5,640 nt of DNA from Thermogutta sp. (lineage in GTDB: Bacteria; Planctomycetota; Planctomycetia; Pirellulales; Thermoguttaceae): positions 1 to 5,640 of the forward strand of contig JAAZNR010000032.1 in NCBI GenBank assembly GCA_012798155.1. The letters run 5' to 3'. Made by a program: the position numbers and the translations under genes. Under the pieces are notes generated by a model. That model was not told where the DNA came from, made no database searches, and worked only from the letters and a program-made list of their open reading frames with translations. Of the stretch, positions 1 through 5,510 are shown piece after piece (the first letter of the stretch is position 1; every line of letters starts with the position of its first letter).

Positions 1-810
1 CGGGATACCCTTCCGCAAGTTTTCCAGATCGGTCACGTCGGCATCATCGAAATTGGTGACGCGCGGACACGTGGTCCAAGACCGCGTCATCTGGGCGGCG
101 ATGGTCTTGCGGATTTTGCTCATCTTTTGCCGCCGCACCGCCCCCCATCCATCCCGGCCCGGTTCACCGGGCGGGACCACCGGGCCGGGGACACCGACTT
201 CTCGAGTCGTTGTTGCCGCGGCCGCCTGCACGTCCTCGACGGTGATCCGCCCGTGCGATCCCGTGCCGCGGAGGGCATGCAAATCCACCCCCAGTTCTCG
301 GGCCAAACGCCGGGCCGCCGGCCCCGCGGGAAGCGGCACGCGAGAATCGGCCCGCGGAACCGATTCCGTGGCTGGGGCAAACTTGCGGCCGTCTCCCGCC
401 GCGGTGTCCGGTTCGGCGACCGCCGAAGATTGCGAGACCGAGACCGGTTGGCCGGCGACAGAATCCGATTTGCCGGCCCCCGCCGCCGCCCCACCTGCGA
501 GCACCATCTCCGAGACGGCCACCGGTTGAGGATTTTCCGATGGAGCTGCCTCTGCGGGAGTTTCGAGCGCAGTCGCGCTCTCCACCAAAAGTATGGTTTG
601 GCCGACCTTGATCGTGTCGCCCTTCTTTACGAGCAACTTGTTTATTCGACCGGCATGAGGGCAGGGGATCTCCACGACGGCCTTGTCCGTCTCCAGTTCC
701 AAGACCGCTTGGTTGCCCGTAATGACGTCTCCCTCCTCGACCAAGAGGTTCACAACGTCTCCGGACGTTACGTTTTCGCCCAAGTTGGGAAGCTTGAACT
801 CGACAGCCAT
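1..810 (-). CDS. aceF: 2-oxo acid dehydrogenase E2 (dihydrolipoamide acyltransferase), N-terminal 270 residues, truncated by window edge
   Basis: E2 core subunit of a pyruvate-type dehydrogenase complex in the cytoplasm. It carries the acyl group on a lipoyl-lysine and passes it to CoA. Seen: one lipoyl domain at residues 1-78 with the lipoylation motif ETDKA (Lys43); an Ala/Pro/Ser/Gly-rich flexible linker at about 80-157; a peripheral E3/E1-binding domain at about 158-195 (PAARRLARELGVDL, then GTGSHGRIT); a second linker; and the start of the catalytic acyltransferase domain from about residue 224 (MSKIRKTIAAQM, then VTNFDDADVTDLE). The catalytic His and the C-terminus lie beyond base 1. 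The ATG at 810 begins MAVEFKLPNLGE, the usual lipoyl-domain start; upstream is only a weak AAGG. The VEIP sequence after the lipoyl lysine favours the pyruvate (AceF) type, but substrate is inferred. No E1 or E3 gene is in view. The frame is confirmed by continuous translation to base 1. Confidence 0.93.
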   Translation of the reverse strand, partial: MAVEFKLPNLGENVTSGDVVNLLVEEGDVITGNQAVLELETDKAVVEIPCPHAGRINKLLVKKGDTIKVGQTILLVESATALETPAEAAPSENPQPVAVSEMVLAGGAAAGAGKSDSVAGQPVSVSQSSAVAEPDTAAGDGRKFAPATESVPRADSRVPLPAGPAARRLARELGVDLHALRGTGSHGRITVEDVQAAAATTTREVGVPGPVVPPGEPGRDGWGAVRRQKMSKIRKTIAAQMTRSWTTCPRVTNFDDADVTDLENLRKGIP

Positions 811-928
811 TTCTTTTGCCTTGAGGTGAGAAGAGAATAGCGATGGATCCCAGCCTGCCTGTGCCGGTTGCGGCGCGATGAATCGTCGTCCCCGCCGTCG
901 CGATGGAGAACGCCTTGAGAGCCGCCGC

Positions 929-2029
929 CTAGCGTCCCAGCCCCGCCACGCCGACCTCTCGCGCCCGCAAGACCGGGTCCGCCGCCAGCGGCAGTTGGAC
1001 AATCTTTCCGGTCTCCGCGGACTGATAGACGGCCATGATCAGCTCCACGGAACGCCTCCCCTCGTGCCCGTCGATCAGCGGTTTGCGCCCCTCTTGGACG
1101 GCCTGCACGACGTCGGCGAACTGCATGGCGTGGCCGTGGTGACCGATGGCGGCCGGGTCGGAGGCACCGCCCCCGCCGCTGACCTTTTCCGCCATTTTGC
1201 GCCGTATTTCCTCATCTTGGGGCCGAACCTCGGCAAAATCCCACTTGACGATATCCTCTTCCTCCATCACGGCCGAACCTCGGTCGCCGTGCAGCTCGAT
1301 CCGCTTGAGATAGCCGGGATAGGCCGCCGTGGTCGCCTCGATGACGCCCAGGGCGCCGCACTCGAATCGCAGCAAGGCCACGGCGACGTCCTCGACCTCG
1401 ATTCGCTCGTGGGCCAAGAGCGCCGTTTTGGCGGAGACTTCCGCCGCCGGCCCCATCAACCAGAGCAGCAGATCGACGCTGTGAATGGCCTGGTTCATCA
1501 AGGCCCCGCCTCCGTCGAGCTTCCACGTGCCCCGCCACGCGCCGCCGTCGTAATACTGCTGCGTCCGCCACCACTTGACGTAGGCATCGCCGATGGTCAA
1601 TCTCCCGAACCGCTTTTCCTCGACGGCGGCCTTGAGGAGCCGGCTGGAGCCGTGGAATCGGGAGGGGAAGATCGTCGAGAGCACCACTCCCGCCTCCTCG
1701 CACTCCCGAATGATCGCGTCGCAACGGTCCATGGTGATCTCCAGCGGTTTTTCCACGATGACGTGCTTGCCGGCTCTGGCGGCGGCGACGGCCGGCTCCA
1801 TGTGCGCCCCGCTGGGCGTGGCTACGGTGACGACGTGGACGTTGGGATCCGCCAACATGGCGTCGAGATCCGTGTAAACCTTGCACCCGAACTCTTGCCC
1901 GATCTTCTCCGCCGCCGCTCCCACGACGTCATAGCAGGCGGCCAGACGGGCCCCCCGCACGTCCGCGATTGCCCGGGCATGGAACTTCGCGATCAATCCG
2001 CACCCGATAATCCCGAACCCCAATTCCAT
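929..2029 (-). CDS. Gfo/Idh/MocA family NAD(P)-dependent oxidoreductase, 366 aa
   Basis: Cytoplasmic dehydrogenase of the glucose-fructose oxidoreductase / inositol dehydrogenase family; substrate most likely a sugar, sugar nucleotide or cyclitol. Seen: N-terminal Rossmann fold with GIIGCG at residues 6-11; ATPSGAH at 71-77; the family EKP motif at 93-95, Lys94 being the expected catalytic lysine; and the C-terminal alpha/beta domain with GGGALMNQAIHSVD, in which His183 and Asp186 are the usual active-site residues. YYDGGAWRGTW before it resembles UDP-sugar-acid dehydrogenases of the WbpB/WlbA kind; this is recall, so the substrate is left open. Length is normal. Start: the frame is open back to an ATG at 2140, but those 37 residues are Arg-rich and unlike the family. 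The ATG at 2029 opens directly onto MELGFGIIGCG and has GGAG eight bases upstream (2041-2038). It is followed after 118 bases by the E2 gene, with no functional link evident. Confidence 0.93.
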   Translation of the reverse strand: MELGFGIIGCGLIAKFHARAIADVRGARLAACYDVVGAAAEKIGQEFGCKVYTDLDAMLADPNVHVVTVATPSGAHMEPAVAAARAGKHVIVEKPLEITMDRCDAIIRECEEAGVVLSTIFPSRFHGSSRLLKAAVEEKRFGRLTIGDAYVKWWRTQQYYDGGAWRGTWKLDGGGALMNQAIHSVDLLLWLMGPAAEVSAKTALLAHERIEVEDVAVALLRFECGALGVIEATTAAYPGYLKRIELHGDRGSAVMEEEDIVKWDFAEVRPQDEEIRRKMAEKVSGGGGASDPAAIGHHGHAMQFADVVQAVQEGRKPLIDGHEGRRSVELIMAVYQSAETGKIVQLPLAADPVLRAREVGVAGLGR

Positions 2030-2138
2030 GACGCTTTCTCCGAACTTGCCCTGAGAATCGTGCGGTCGGCGACTACCGCTCCTGGGGCGAAACCGAACCA
2101 CGGTCTGGTGGCGCACACGCCCCGCGCGCGTTACCGTC

Positions 2139-2165
2139 ATTATAGGCCCTGCCGATATGCGGCAG
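2139..2165 (-). promoter_or_regulatory. Possible promoter with adjacent operator-like palindrome upstream of the oxidoreductase
   Basis: On the minus strand a perfect TATAAT lies at 2144-2139, about 110 bases before the oxidoreductase ATG. Immediately upstream, 2149-2165 is a perfect inverted repeat, CTGCCG-atatg-CGGCAG, which would occupy the spacer/-35 zone. No good TTGACA is found at 16-18 bases, so the promoter would be weak or activator-dependent. A repressor or activator site is inferred from position only; the palindrome could instead be a small RNA hairpin. Confidence 0.3.
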
Positions 2166-2205
2166 AAGTGTGGACCCCCAGTCGCTCTCGCTCCACGCGG
2201 TATCT

Positions 2206-2239
2206 GCTTTGAACCAAGCCGCGCTTTGAACCAAGCCGG
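2206..2239. repeat. 17-base tandem duplication, two copies
   Basis: The unit gctttgaaccaagccg(c/g) occurs at 2206-2222 and again at 2223-2239, identical over 16 of 17 bases. It sits in the 214-base gap between the protease and the oxidoreductase, four bases past the protease stop codon. It is non-coding in both neighbours. Each unit is a very imperfect palindrome (gctt/aagc ends). Origin by replication slippage is the simple reading. Confidence 0.9.
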
Positions 2240-2243
2240 CTCG

Positions 2244-3341
2244 TCAAGACAATGCCCCGGAGAGCAGCAACATCGCGGCTAAAGTCAAGCTGGTTCCGTT
2301 CAATGCCATGTGGAAGACAATGGCCGGGAGCAGCCGGCCGCTCCGCAAGCACAACAACCCTGAGACAAATCCGAAAGGAAACAGCGTCAATGGGTCTACG
2401 ACCACGCTGTCCGGGGTGATCGCGGAGAGTCCGACTTGGAGGCCGTAAATCGGGACGGCCAGCGTCGCGAACCATCGCAGACCAAGCAGCACGTCCGGCC
2501 AAAAGGTCTCGCGGGCAAGGCCCCACATACGGGCGCGGACTCCTCTTCCCCATGCCAGCCAGAGCACCAGCAACGGCAAAGCGGCCCCATATCCGCACAA
2601 CTGGCGGAGCAGAATCGCCAGAATGGCGTCGGCCGAGGGGACATCCGACGTCGACCGAATGTGGATCAGGGAAAAGCACGCGGCGACCACCGACACCGAG
2701 AATAGACCAAACCAGCGTGGTTGGGCTATGATCCAGCTTGGAGCGTCACGCCCTGGAGCGCGGGACAAACCCTTCAGCCGGCGGCGAAGCCGCAATTCGC
2801 GAGTCGCCAGCCAGCCCTGAAACAATAAGCGGAAAAGGGTCTCCTCCATCAACGGGGCGGCAATCACGGCCACGAGAAAGCAGAGCAAAAACGTCGCCGG
2901 GGTGGGACGATCTTGCAATAAAATCCACAGGCCGTGGCTCCGGTTTTGATCTGATTCCGCTGATGTCAGCCGTGATTCTCCGTATCCGGGCAGGCCGGCA
3001 AGTGAGCCATTCTCGGGCGAAATCTCGCCGGATCGGCGACTCTCCGCAGGTCGATCCGCCTCCATGCCGGGTAGAGCGGACGGCGCGGCGTTACCGGCGG
3101 CAAGGCGGCCGTCGCGAAGCGTCGCGTCGCGGTCGAGCAACCCTTGGTCCCAAGGCAGCCCGGCCATCAGCAGGACCAGGAAAAAGGCCCCCAAGACGTC
3201 AAAGGCCCCCCAAGGCGCGGGCCGAAATCGAAAGGCCGGCCAAAGCTTGCGCCGCAGGTCCGGACGCCTCGCCAGCGTCAGCCACCAGGCGAAACTCCCG
3301 GCCACGCCGCAAGCGATGAGGATTACCGGCAAGAAACCCAT
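2244..3341 (-). CDS. CPBP family (CAAX protease / Abi type) intramembrane metalloprotease, 365 aa
   Basis: Predicted polytopic inner-membrane glutamic/metallo-type protease of the Rce1-related CPBP family. All three family motifs are present: EExxxR as EETLFR (Glu166, Glu167, Arg171), FxxxH as FSLIH (Phe223, His227) and HxxxN as HMALN (His344, Asn348). Hydrophobic segments lie near residues 3-22, 47-62, 147-178, 212-227, 238-265, 284-308, 320-332 and 339-362, giving about eight membrane spans. A polar, poorly structured stretch covers about 66-138. Odd: 117 residues separate the motif-2 and motif-3 histidines, about twice what I expect for the family, and the extra block looks like the segment that normally precedes motif 1 (see findings). 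Start: the ATG at 3341 opens a hydrophobic N-terminus; no clear Shine-Dalgarno, only an A-rich stretch. Substrate unknown; bacterial members act in peptide processing, bacteriocin immunity or membrane-protein handling. It ends 214 bases before the oxidoreductase start. Confidence 0.85.
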   Translation of the reverse strand: MGFLPVILIACGVAGSFAWWLTLARRPDLRRKLWPAFRFRPAPWGAFDVLGAFFLVLLMAGLPWDQGLLDRDATLRDGRLAAGNAAPSALPGMEADRPAESRRSGEISPENGSLAGLPGYGESRLTSAESDQNRSHGLWILLQDRPTPATFLLCFLVAVIAAPLMEETLFRLLFQGWLATRELRLRRRLKGLSRAPGRDAPSWIIAQPRWFGLFSVSVVAACFSLIHIRSTSDVPSADAILAILLRQLCGYGAALPLLVLWLAWGRGVRARMWGLARETFWPDVLLGLRWFATLAVPIYGLQVGLSAITPDSVVVDPLTLFPFGFVSGLLCLRSGRLLPAIVFHMALNGTSLTLAAMLLLSGALS

Positions 3342-3569
3342 TGTTGCTTTTTGATACCCAGATTACTGGCGGTTCTTGGTTCTTACCGCATTAGCACCCA
3401 GCCGCGGAGGAACCCCTGCACTCAAGGCTTATCGCATTCCTCCAAGGGCGGCAGGGGGCCTGAGAGCATTCCGCCCGCTCCCCGTCTTACCGCGGGGGCT
3501 TCCCGCCGTTGGAACCGGGCAAACCTGCCGTTCCGACGCCACTTCGACTGCGAACTCCAGCCGGCGTCT
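3342..3569. other. Intergenic gap between pgsA and the CPBP protease; two small hairpins
   Basis: No convincing gene on either strand; open frames here are extensions of antisense shadows. Downstream of the pgsA stop (minus strand) two possible stem-loops lie in tandem: 3511-3534 (outer arms ggaac/gttcc, about nine pairs with two single-base bulges) and 3492-3506 (gcggg/cccgc with a five-base loop). Neither is followed by a T-run, so an intrinsic terminator is doubtful. A 7-base tandem (ggttctt twice) occurs near 3370. No promoter for the protease gene is recognisable. Confidence 0.5.
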
Positions 3570-4202
3570 TCAACATATTTCTCTCAAATGGGCCGCGGCG
3601 ATTCGTACATACCGATATCCCGAGTACACAGTGACCAGCAAGGTCGCGTACGTGAGCACAACCAGGGTCATCCAGCACCATAGGGGCGATCCGGGAGGGT
3701 TTTGGTCGAAGGCCAGGTACGCAAACGCGACCACGGCCAAGACGCACTGGAGGGCCATCTTGATTTTTCCCGACCAACGAGCCGAAAAATCGATGCGCCG
3801 CTCCTCCAGAAAGCTCCGCAGGCCGGTGATCAGAAGCTCTCGGGCAAGGATCACGACGACGATCCACGGATGCAGGCCCCAAGGGGTCTCCAACATCCGC
3901 GGTGAAGCAGCCAAGAAAACGAACGTTCCGCAGACCACCAATTTGTCGGCAAAGGGGTCCAATATTCGCCCCAATTGCGTGACCAGATGAAACCGGCGAG
4001 CCAGGTAACCGTCGAGGAAATCGGTCACCGCCGCCAAAACGAAGATCACCAAACCGATCAAGTAGGTGACGGGGTTTGGAAACGAGAGTACGGCGAATAG
4101 AACGACGGCCAAGAAGATCCGCGATAAGGTGAGCAGATTCGGTAAATTCCGCCACCACCACGCATCCGCCGGCTTTTGTGATTCCGTGGGATCGCTCGAC
4201 AT
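3570..4202 (-). CDS. pgsA: CDP-diacylglycerol--glycerol-3-phosphate 3-phosphatidyltransferase (PGP synthase), 210 aa
   Basis: Inner-membrane enzyme joining CDP-diacylglycerol and glycerol-3-phosphate to give phosphatidylglycerol phosphate and CMP, the committed step to phosphatidylglycerol and cardiolipin. Seen: the complete CDP-alcohol phosphotransferase signature D-x2-D-G-x2-A-R-x8-G-x3-D-x3-D with Asp61, Asp64, Gly65, Ala68, Arg69, Gly78, Asp82 and Asp86. The PgsA-type features NLLTLSRI at about 22-29, ARELLITGLR at 120-129 and GKIKMALQ at 145-152 distinguish it from phosphatidylserine or cardiolipin synthases of the same fold. Hydrophobic segments near 28-40, 45-60, 87-100, 113-127, 150-165 and 175-193 fit the six-helix family. 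Length is normal. The ATG at 4202 has GAGGG four bases upstream (4211-4207), supporting this start. It is divergent from murB and the first gene of the minus-strand series. The C-terminus IAAAHLREIC is polar, as usual. Confidence 0.95.
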   Translation of the reverse strand: MSSDPTESQKPADAWWWRNLPNLLTLSRIFLAVVLFAVLSFPNPVTYLIGLVIFVLAAVTDFLDGYLARRFHLVTQLGRILDPFADKLVVCGTFVFLAASPRMLETPWGLHPWIVVVILARELLITGLRSFLEERRIDFSARWSGKIKMALQCVLAVVAFAYLAFDQNPPGSPLWCWMTLVVLTYATLLVTVYSGYRYVRIAAAHLREIC

Positions 4203-4320
4203 ACGGCCCTCGACTACGAACCGAAACGGTTCCGCAAAACGTCCTTGCGAATTCCCGCCGTGACGCCCCGTCCAAGGAGGCGCCTGACCGTCCCGACTCC
4301 TCTACTTCCGGCCAATTCGA

Positions 4321-4365
4321 CCGTATTTACTGTCTTACCGTATTTACTGCCATATTTACTGTCTT
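4321..4365. repeat. TATTTACTG repeat array (three copies) in the pgsA leader region
   Basis: The 9-mer tatttactg occurs at 4324-4332, 4341-4349 and 4353-4361. The first two copies are embedded in a 17-base period (4321-4337 and 4338-4354, 15 of 17 identical). The third repeats the first over 13 bases (tatttactgtctt, 4353-4365). On the minus strand it reads CAGTAAATA three times, upstream of pgsA. It could be a multi-copy protein-binding site, a leader element, or slippage-derived simple sequence; the sequence does not decide. Confidence 0.85.
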
Positions 4366-4404
4366 TTTGTCTTCTCGCGTTTTCCCCGACCGCAGAATAA
4401 CGCA

Positions 4405-4434
4405 ATTGTAGCAGACGACGGCACTTCCGAACAA
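4405..4434 (-). promoter_or_regulatory. Possible sigma70-like promoter for pgsA
   Basis: Read on the minus strand: TTGTTC (4434-4429), an 18-base spacer, then TACAAT (4410-4405) preceded by TGC, which gives an extended -10. The -10 matches the consensus at five of six positions; the -35 matches at three. Transcription would start near 4398 and give a leader of roughly 195 bases containing the TATTTACTG array. Planctomycete promoters are poorly characterised, so this is tentative. Confidence 0.28.
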
Positions 4435-4478
4435 TGCGGCGGCGAAAGCTCGTGGTTCGCCGAATGCCGCCGTTCCGA

Positions 4479-4512
4479 CTCCTTGATGAACGCCTCTCCT
4501 TGATGAACGCCT
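4479..4512. repeat. Perfect 17-base tandem duplication upstream of murB
   Basis: ctccttgatgaacgcct at 4479-4495 is repeated exactly at 4496-4512, with no spacer and no mismatch, about 120 bases before the murB ATG. The perfect identity suggests a recent event or active maintenance. It has the same unit length as the duplication at 2206-2239 and the spacing of the first two array copies at 4321-4354. Confidence 0.95.
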
Positions 4513-4618
4513 GGACCGGAGCCGAGCAAAGGTACACAATCAAGGAAACCCTACGCCGTTTCAAGGCGGGTCGCATCCACGGGAGATTGGCTTGGACGAT
4601 AGATCGGTTTGGAAGATA

Positions 4619-4624
4619 GAAAGG
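4619..4624 (+). promoter_or_regulatory. Ribosome binding site deciding the murB start
   Basis: GAAAGG at 4619-4624 is seven bases before the ATG at 4632. An in-frame TTG at 4626 would be only one base from it, too close for initiation, so the ATG is preferred. Confidence 0.6.
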
Positions 4625-4631
4625 CTTGGTC

Positions 4632-5510
4632 ATGGGCACTTGGTCCGGCTTCGAAAAGGTGGTCCGGCAGTCGGAATTGCTGGCGATGCATACCTGGCTG
4701 GGTCTGGGCGGACCGGCCCAATACTATGCCGAGCCTCGCACGGCGGAGGAACTGGCAGCTCTCGTCCTGCGTGCCAAGCAAGAGGGCGTTCCGGTCCGCG
4801 TCCTGGGCGCCGGATCCAATATTCTAGTCCGGGACGAAGGTGTTTCCGGTTTGGTGCTGCATCTGGGCTGCCCGGCCTTCATGGATATGCGGTCTCAGGA
4901 TAACCGCATCGTGGTGGGCGGGGGGGCTTCGCTGACGCGGCTGGTGACTTTTGCCGCCCATGAGGGGTTCGGCGGGCTGGAGACCTTGGTCGCCGTCCCG
5001 GGAACCGTCGGCGGGGCCGTCCAAGGAAACGCCGGTACTCACAGCGGTGATATCGGCGAATGGGTCCGACGGGTGGATGTGGTCACGCTCTCGGGCGGCA
5101 TGGAAACCAGAACGCACCGCGAAATCCTCTTCAGCCGCCGCAAGAGTACTCTCGACGACTCGGTAATTGTAGAGGTCGAACTAGAACTGACGCCGGAAGA
5201 CCCGGTGGATTTGACTCGCCGCCTCCATAAGTTGTGGATCCTCAGGAAAGCCGGTCAGCCCTTGGGACATCAGAACTCCGCAAGACTGTTCAAGGATCCG
5301 CGCGGCGCATCCGCGGCCGAGTTGATCGAAGCGGCAGGGCTGAAAGGGACGCAGGTCGGCGGCGCCACGCTTTGCGAGCGGAATGTCAATTTCGTGGTAG
5401 CGGAGGCGAATTGCTCGGCCGACGACATCTTGCGAATCATCGATACCGTCCGCACGCAGGTGCAAAACCGACTCGGCGTTCAACTCGAGCTGGACCTGGA
5501 AATATGGTAA
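4632..5510 (+). CDS. murB: MurB-family protein (UDP-N-acetylenolpyruvoylglucosamine reductase-like) with altered active-site residues, 292 aa
   Basis: MurB is the cytoplasmic FAD enzyme that reduces UDP-GlcNAc-enolpyruvate with NADPH to UDP-MurNAc in peptidoglycan synthesis. Seen: the FAD-binding half with HTWLGLGGPA (20-29), LGAGSNILVRDEG (58-70), VVGGGASL (94-101) and the flavin loop VPGTVGGAVQGNAGTHSGDIG (split near 122-142); then the substrate domain with FSRRKS (167-172), LFKDP (219-223), AGLKGTQVGGA (235-245) and a C-terminus ending LELDLEIW. Length and lack of a Tyr-loop insertion fit short (type II) MurB. Odd: where the family has YRxS there is RRKS. The Ser/Cys proton donor before xFKNP is Arg218. 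The HANF motif is NVNF (251-254). The catalytic Glu near the C-terminus is Asp288. The frame is intact throughout, so this is not a decayed pseudogene. The fold and family are secure; reductase activity is uncertain. Divergent from pgsA. Confidence 0.85.
   Translation: MGTWSGFEKVVRQSELLAMHTWLGLGGPAQYYAEPRTAEELAALVLRAKQEGVPVRVLGAGSNILVRDEGVSGLVLHLGCPAFMDMRSQDNRIVVGGGASLTRLVTFAAHEGFGGLETLVAVPGTVGGAVQGNAGTHSGDIGEWVRRVDVVTLSGGMETRTHREILFSRRKSTLDDSVIVEVELELTPEDPVDLTRRLHKLWILRKAGQPLGHQNSARLFKDPRGASAAELIEAAGLKGTQVGGATLCERNVNFVVAEANCSADDILRIIDTVRTQVQNRLGVQLELDLEIW

Larger units (their letters stand above)
4203..4631. other. 429-base divergent non-coding region between pgsA and murB
   Basis: No credible coding sequence. 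The short frames here, including a 61-codon Arg-rich one at 4434-4619, lack family resemblance and a ribosome site, and the 61-codon one runs through a 17-base tandem duplication. The region holds a TATTTACTG array (4321-4365), a possible minus-strand promoter (4405-4434), a 17-base tandem duplication (4479-4512) and the murB ribosome site (4619-4624). The stretch around 4321-4410 is clearly more A+T-rich than the flanks, as expected of regulatory DNA. No tRNA or riboswitch pattern recognised. Confidence 0.6.

Noticed and set aside
127..840. Plus-strand frame of 237 codons at the left end
   Set aside because: Antisense to the E2 gene, whose lipoyl and E3-binding domains are unmistakable.
840..905. 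Repeated gcgatg/cgcgatg words (840, 874, 899) in the gap before the E2 gene
   Set aside because: Only 6-7 bases, irregular spacing, and a common word in GC-rich DNA; no support for an operator.
2030..2140. N-terminal 37-residue extension of the oxidoreductase from an ATG at 2140
   Set aside because: The extension is Arg-rich, unlike the family, and its ATG overlaps the TATAAT box. The ATG at 2029 has GGAG at correct spacing and begins at the Rossmann strand.
878..2212. Plus-strand open frame of 444 codons across the oxidoreductase gene
   Set aside because: It is codon-level shadow of the minus-strand gene, which shows clear Rossmann and EKP motifs. The plus translation is Arg/Asp/Gly-rich without family resemblance; long antisense frames are common in GC-rich DNA.
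2738..3319. Plus-strand Arg/Ser/Pro-rich frame of 193 codons
   Set aside because: Antisense to the protease gene that carries three CPBP motifs; low-complexity basic translation.
3492..3534. Tandem hairpins as an intrinsic terminator for pgsA
   Set aside because: Stems are short or bulged and no T-run follows on the minus strand; kept only as a note on the gap.
3487..4275. Minus-strand frame of 262 codons over pgsA
   Set aside because: Out of phase with pgsA, which has the full phosphotransferase signature; the alternative is Arg/Gly-rich with no motif.
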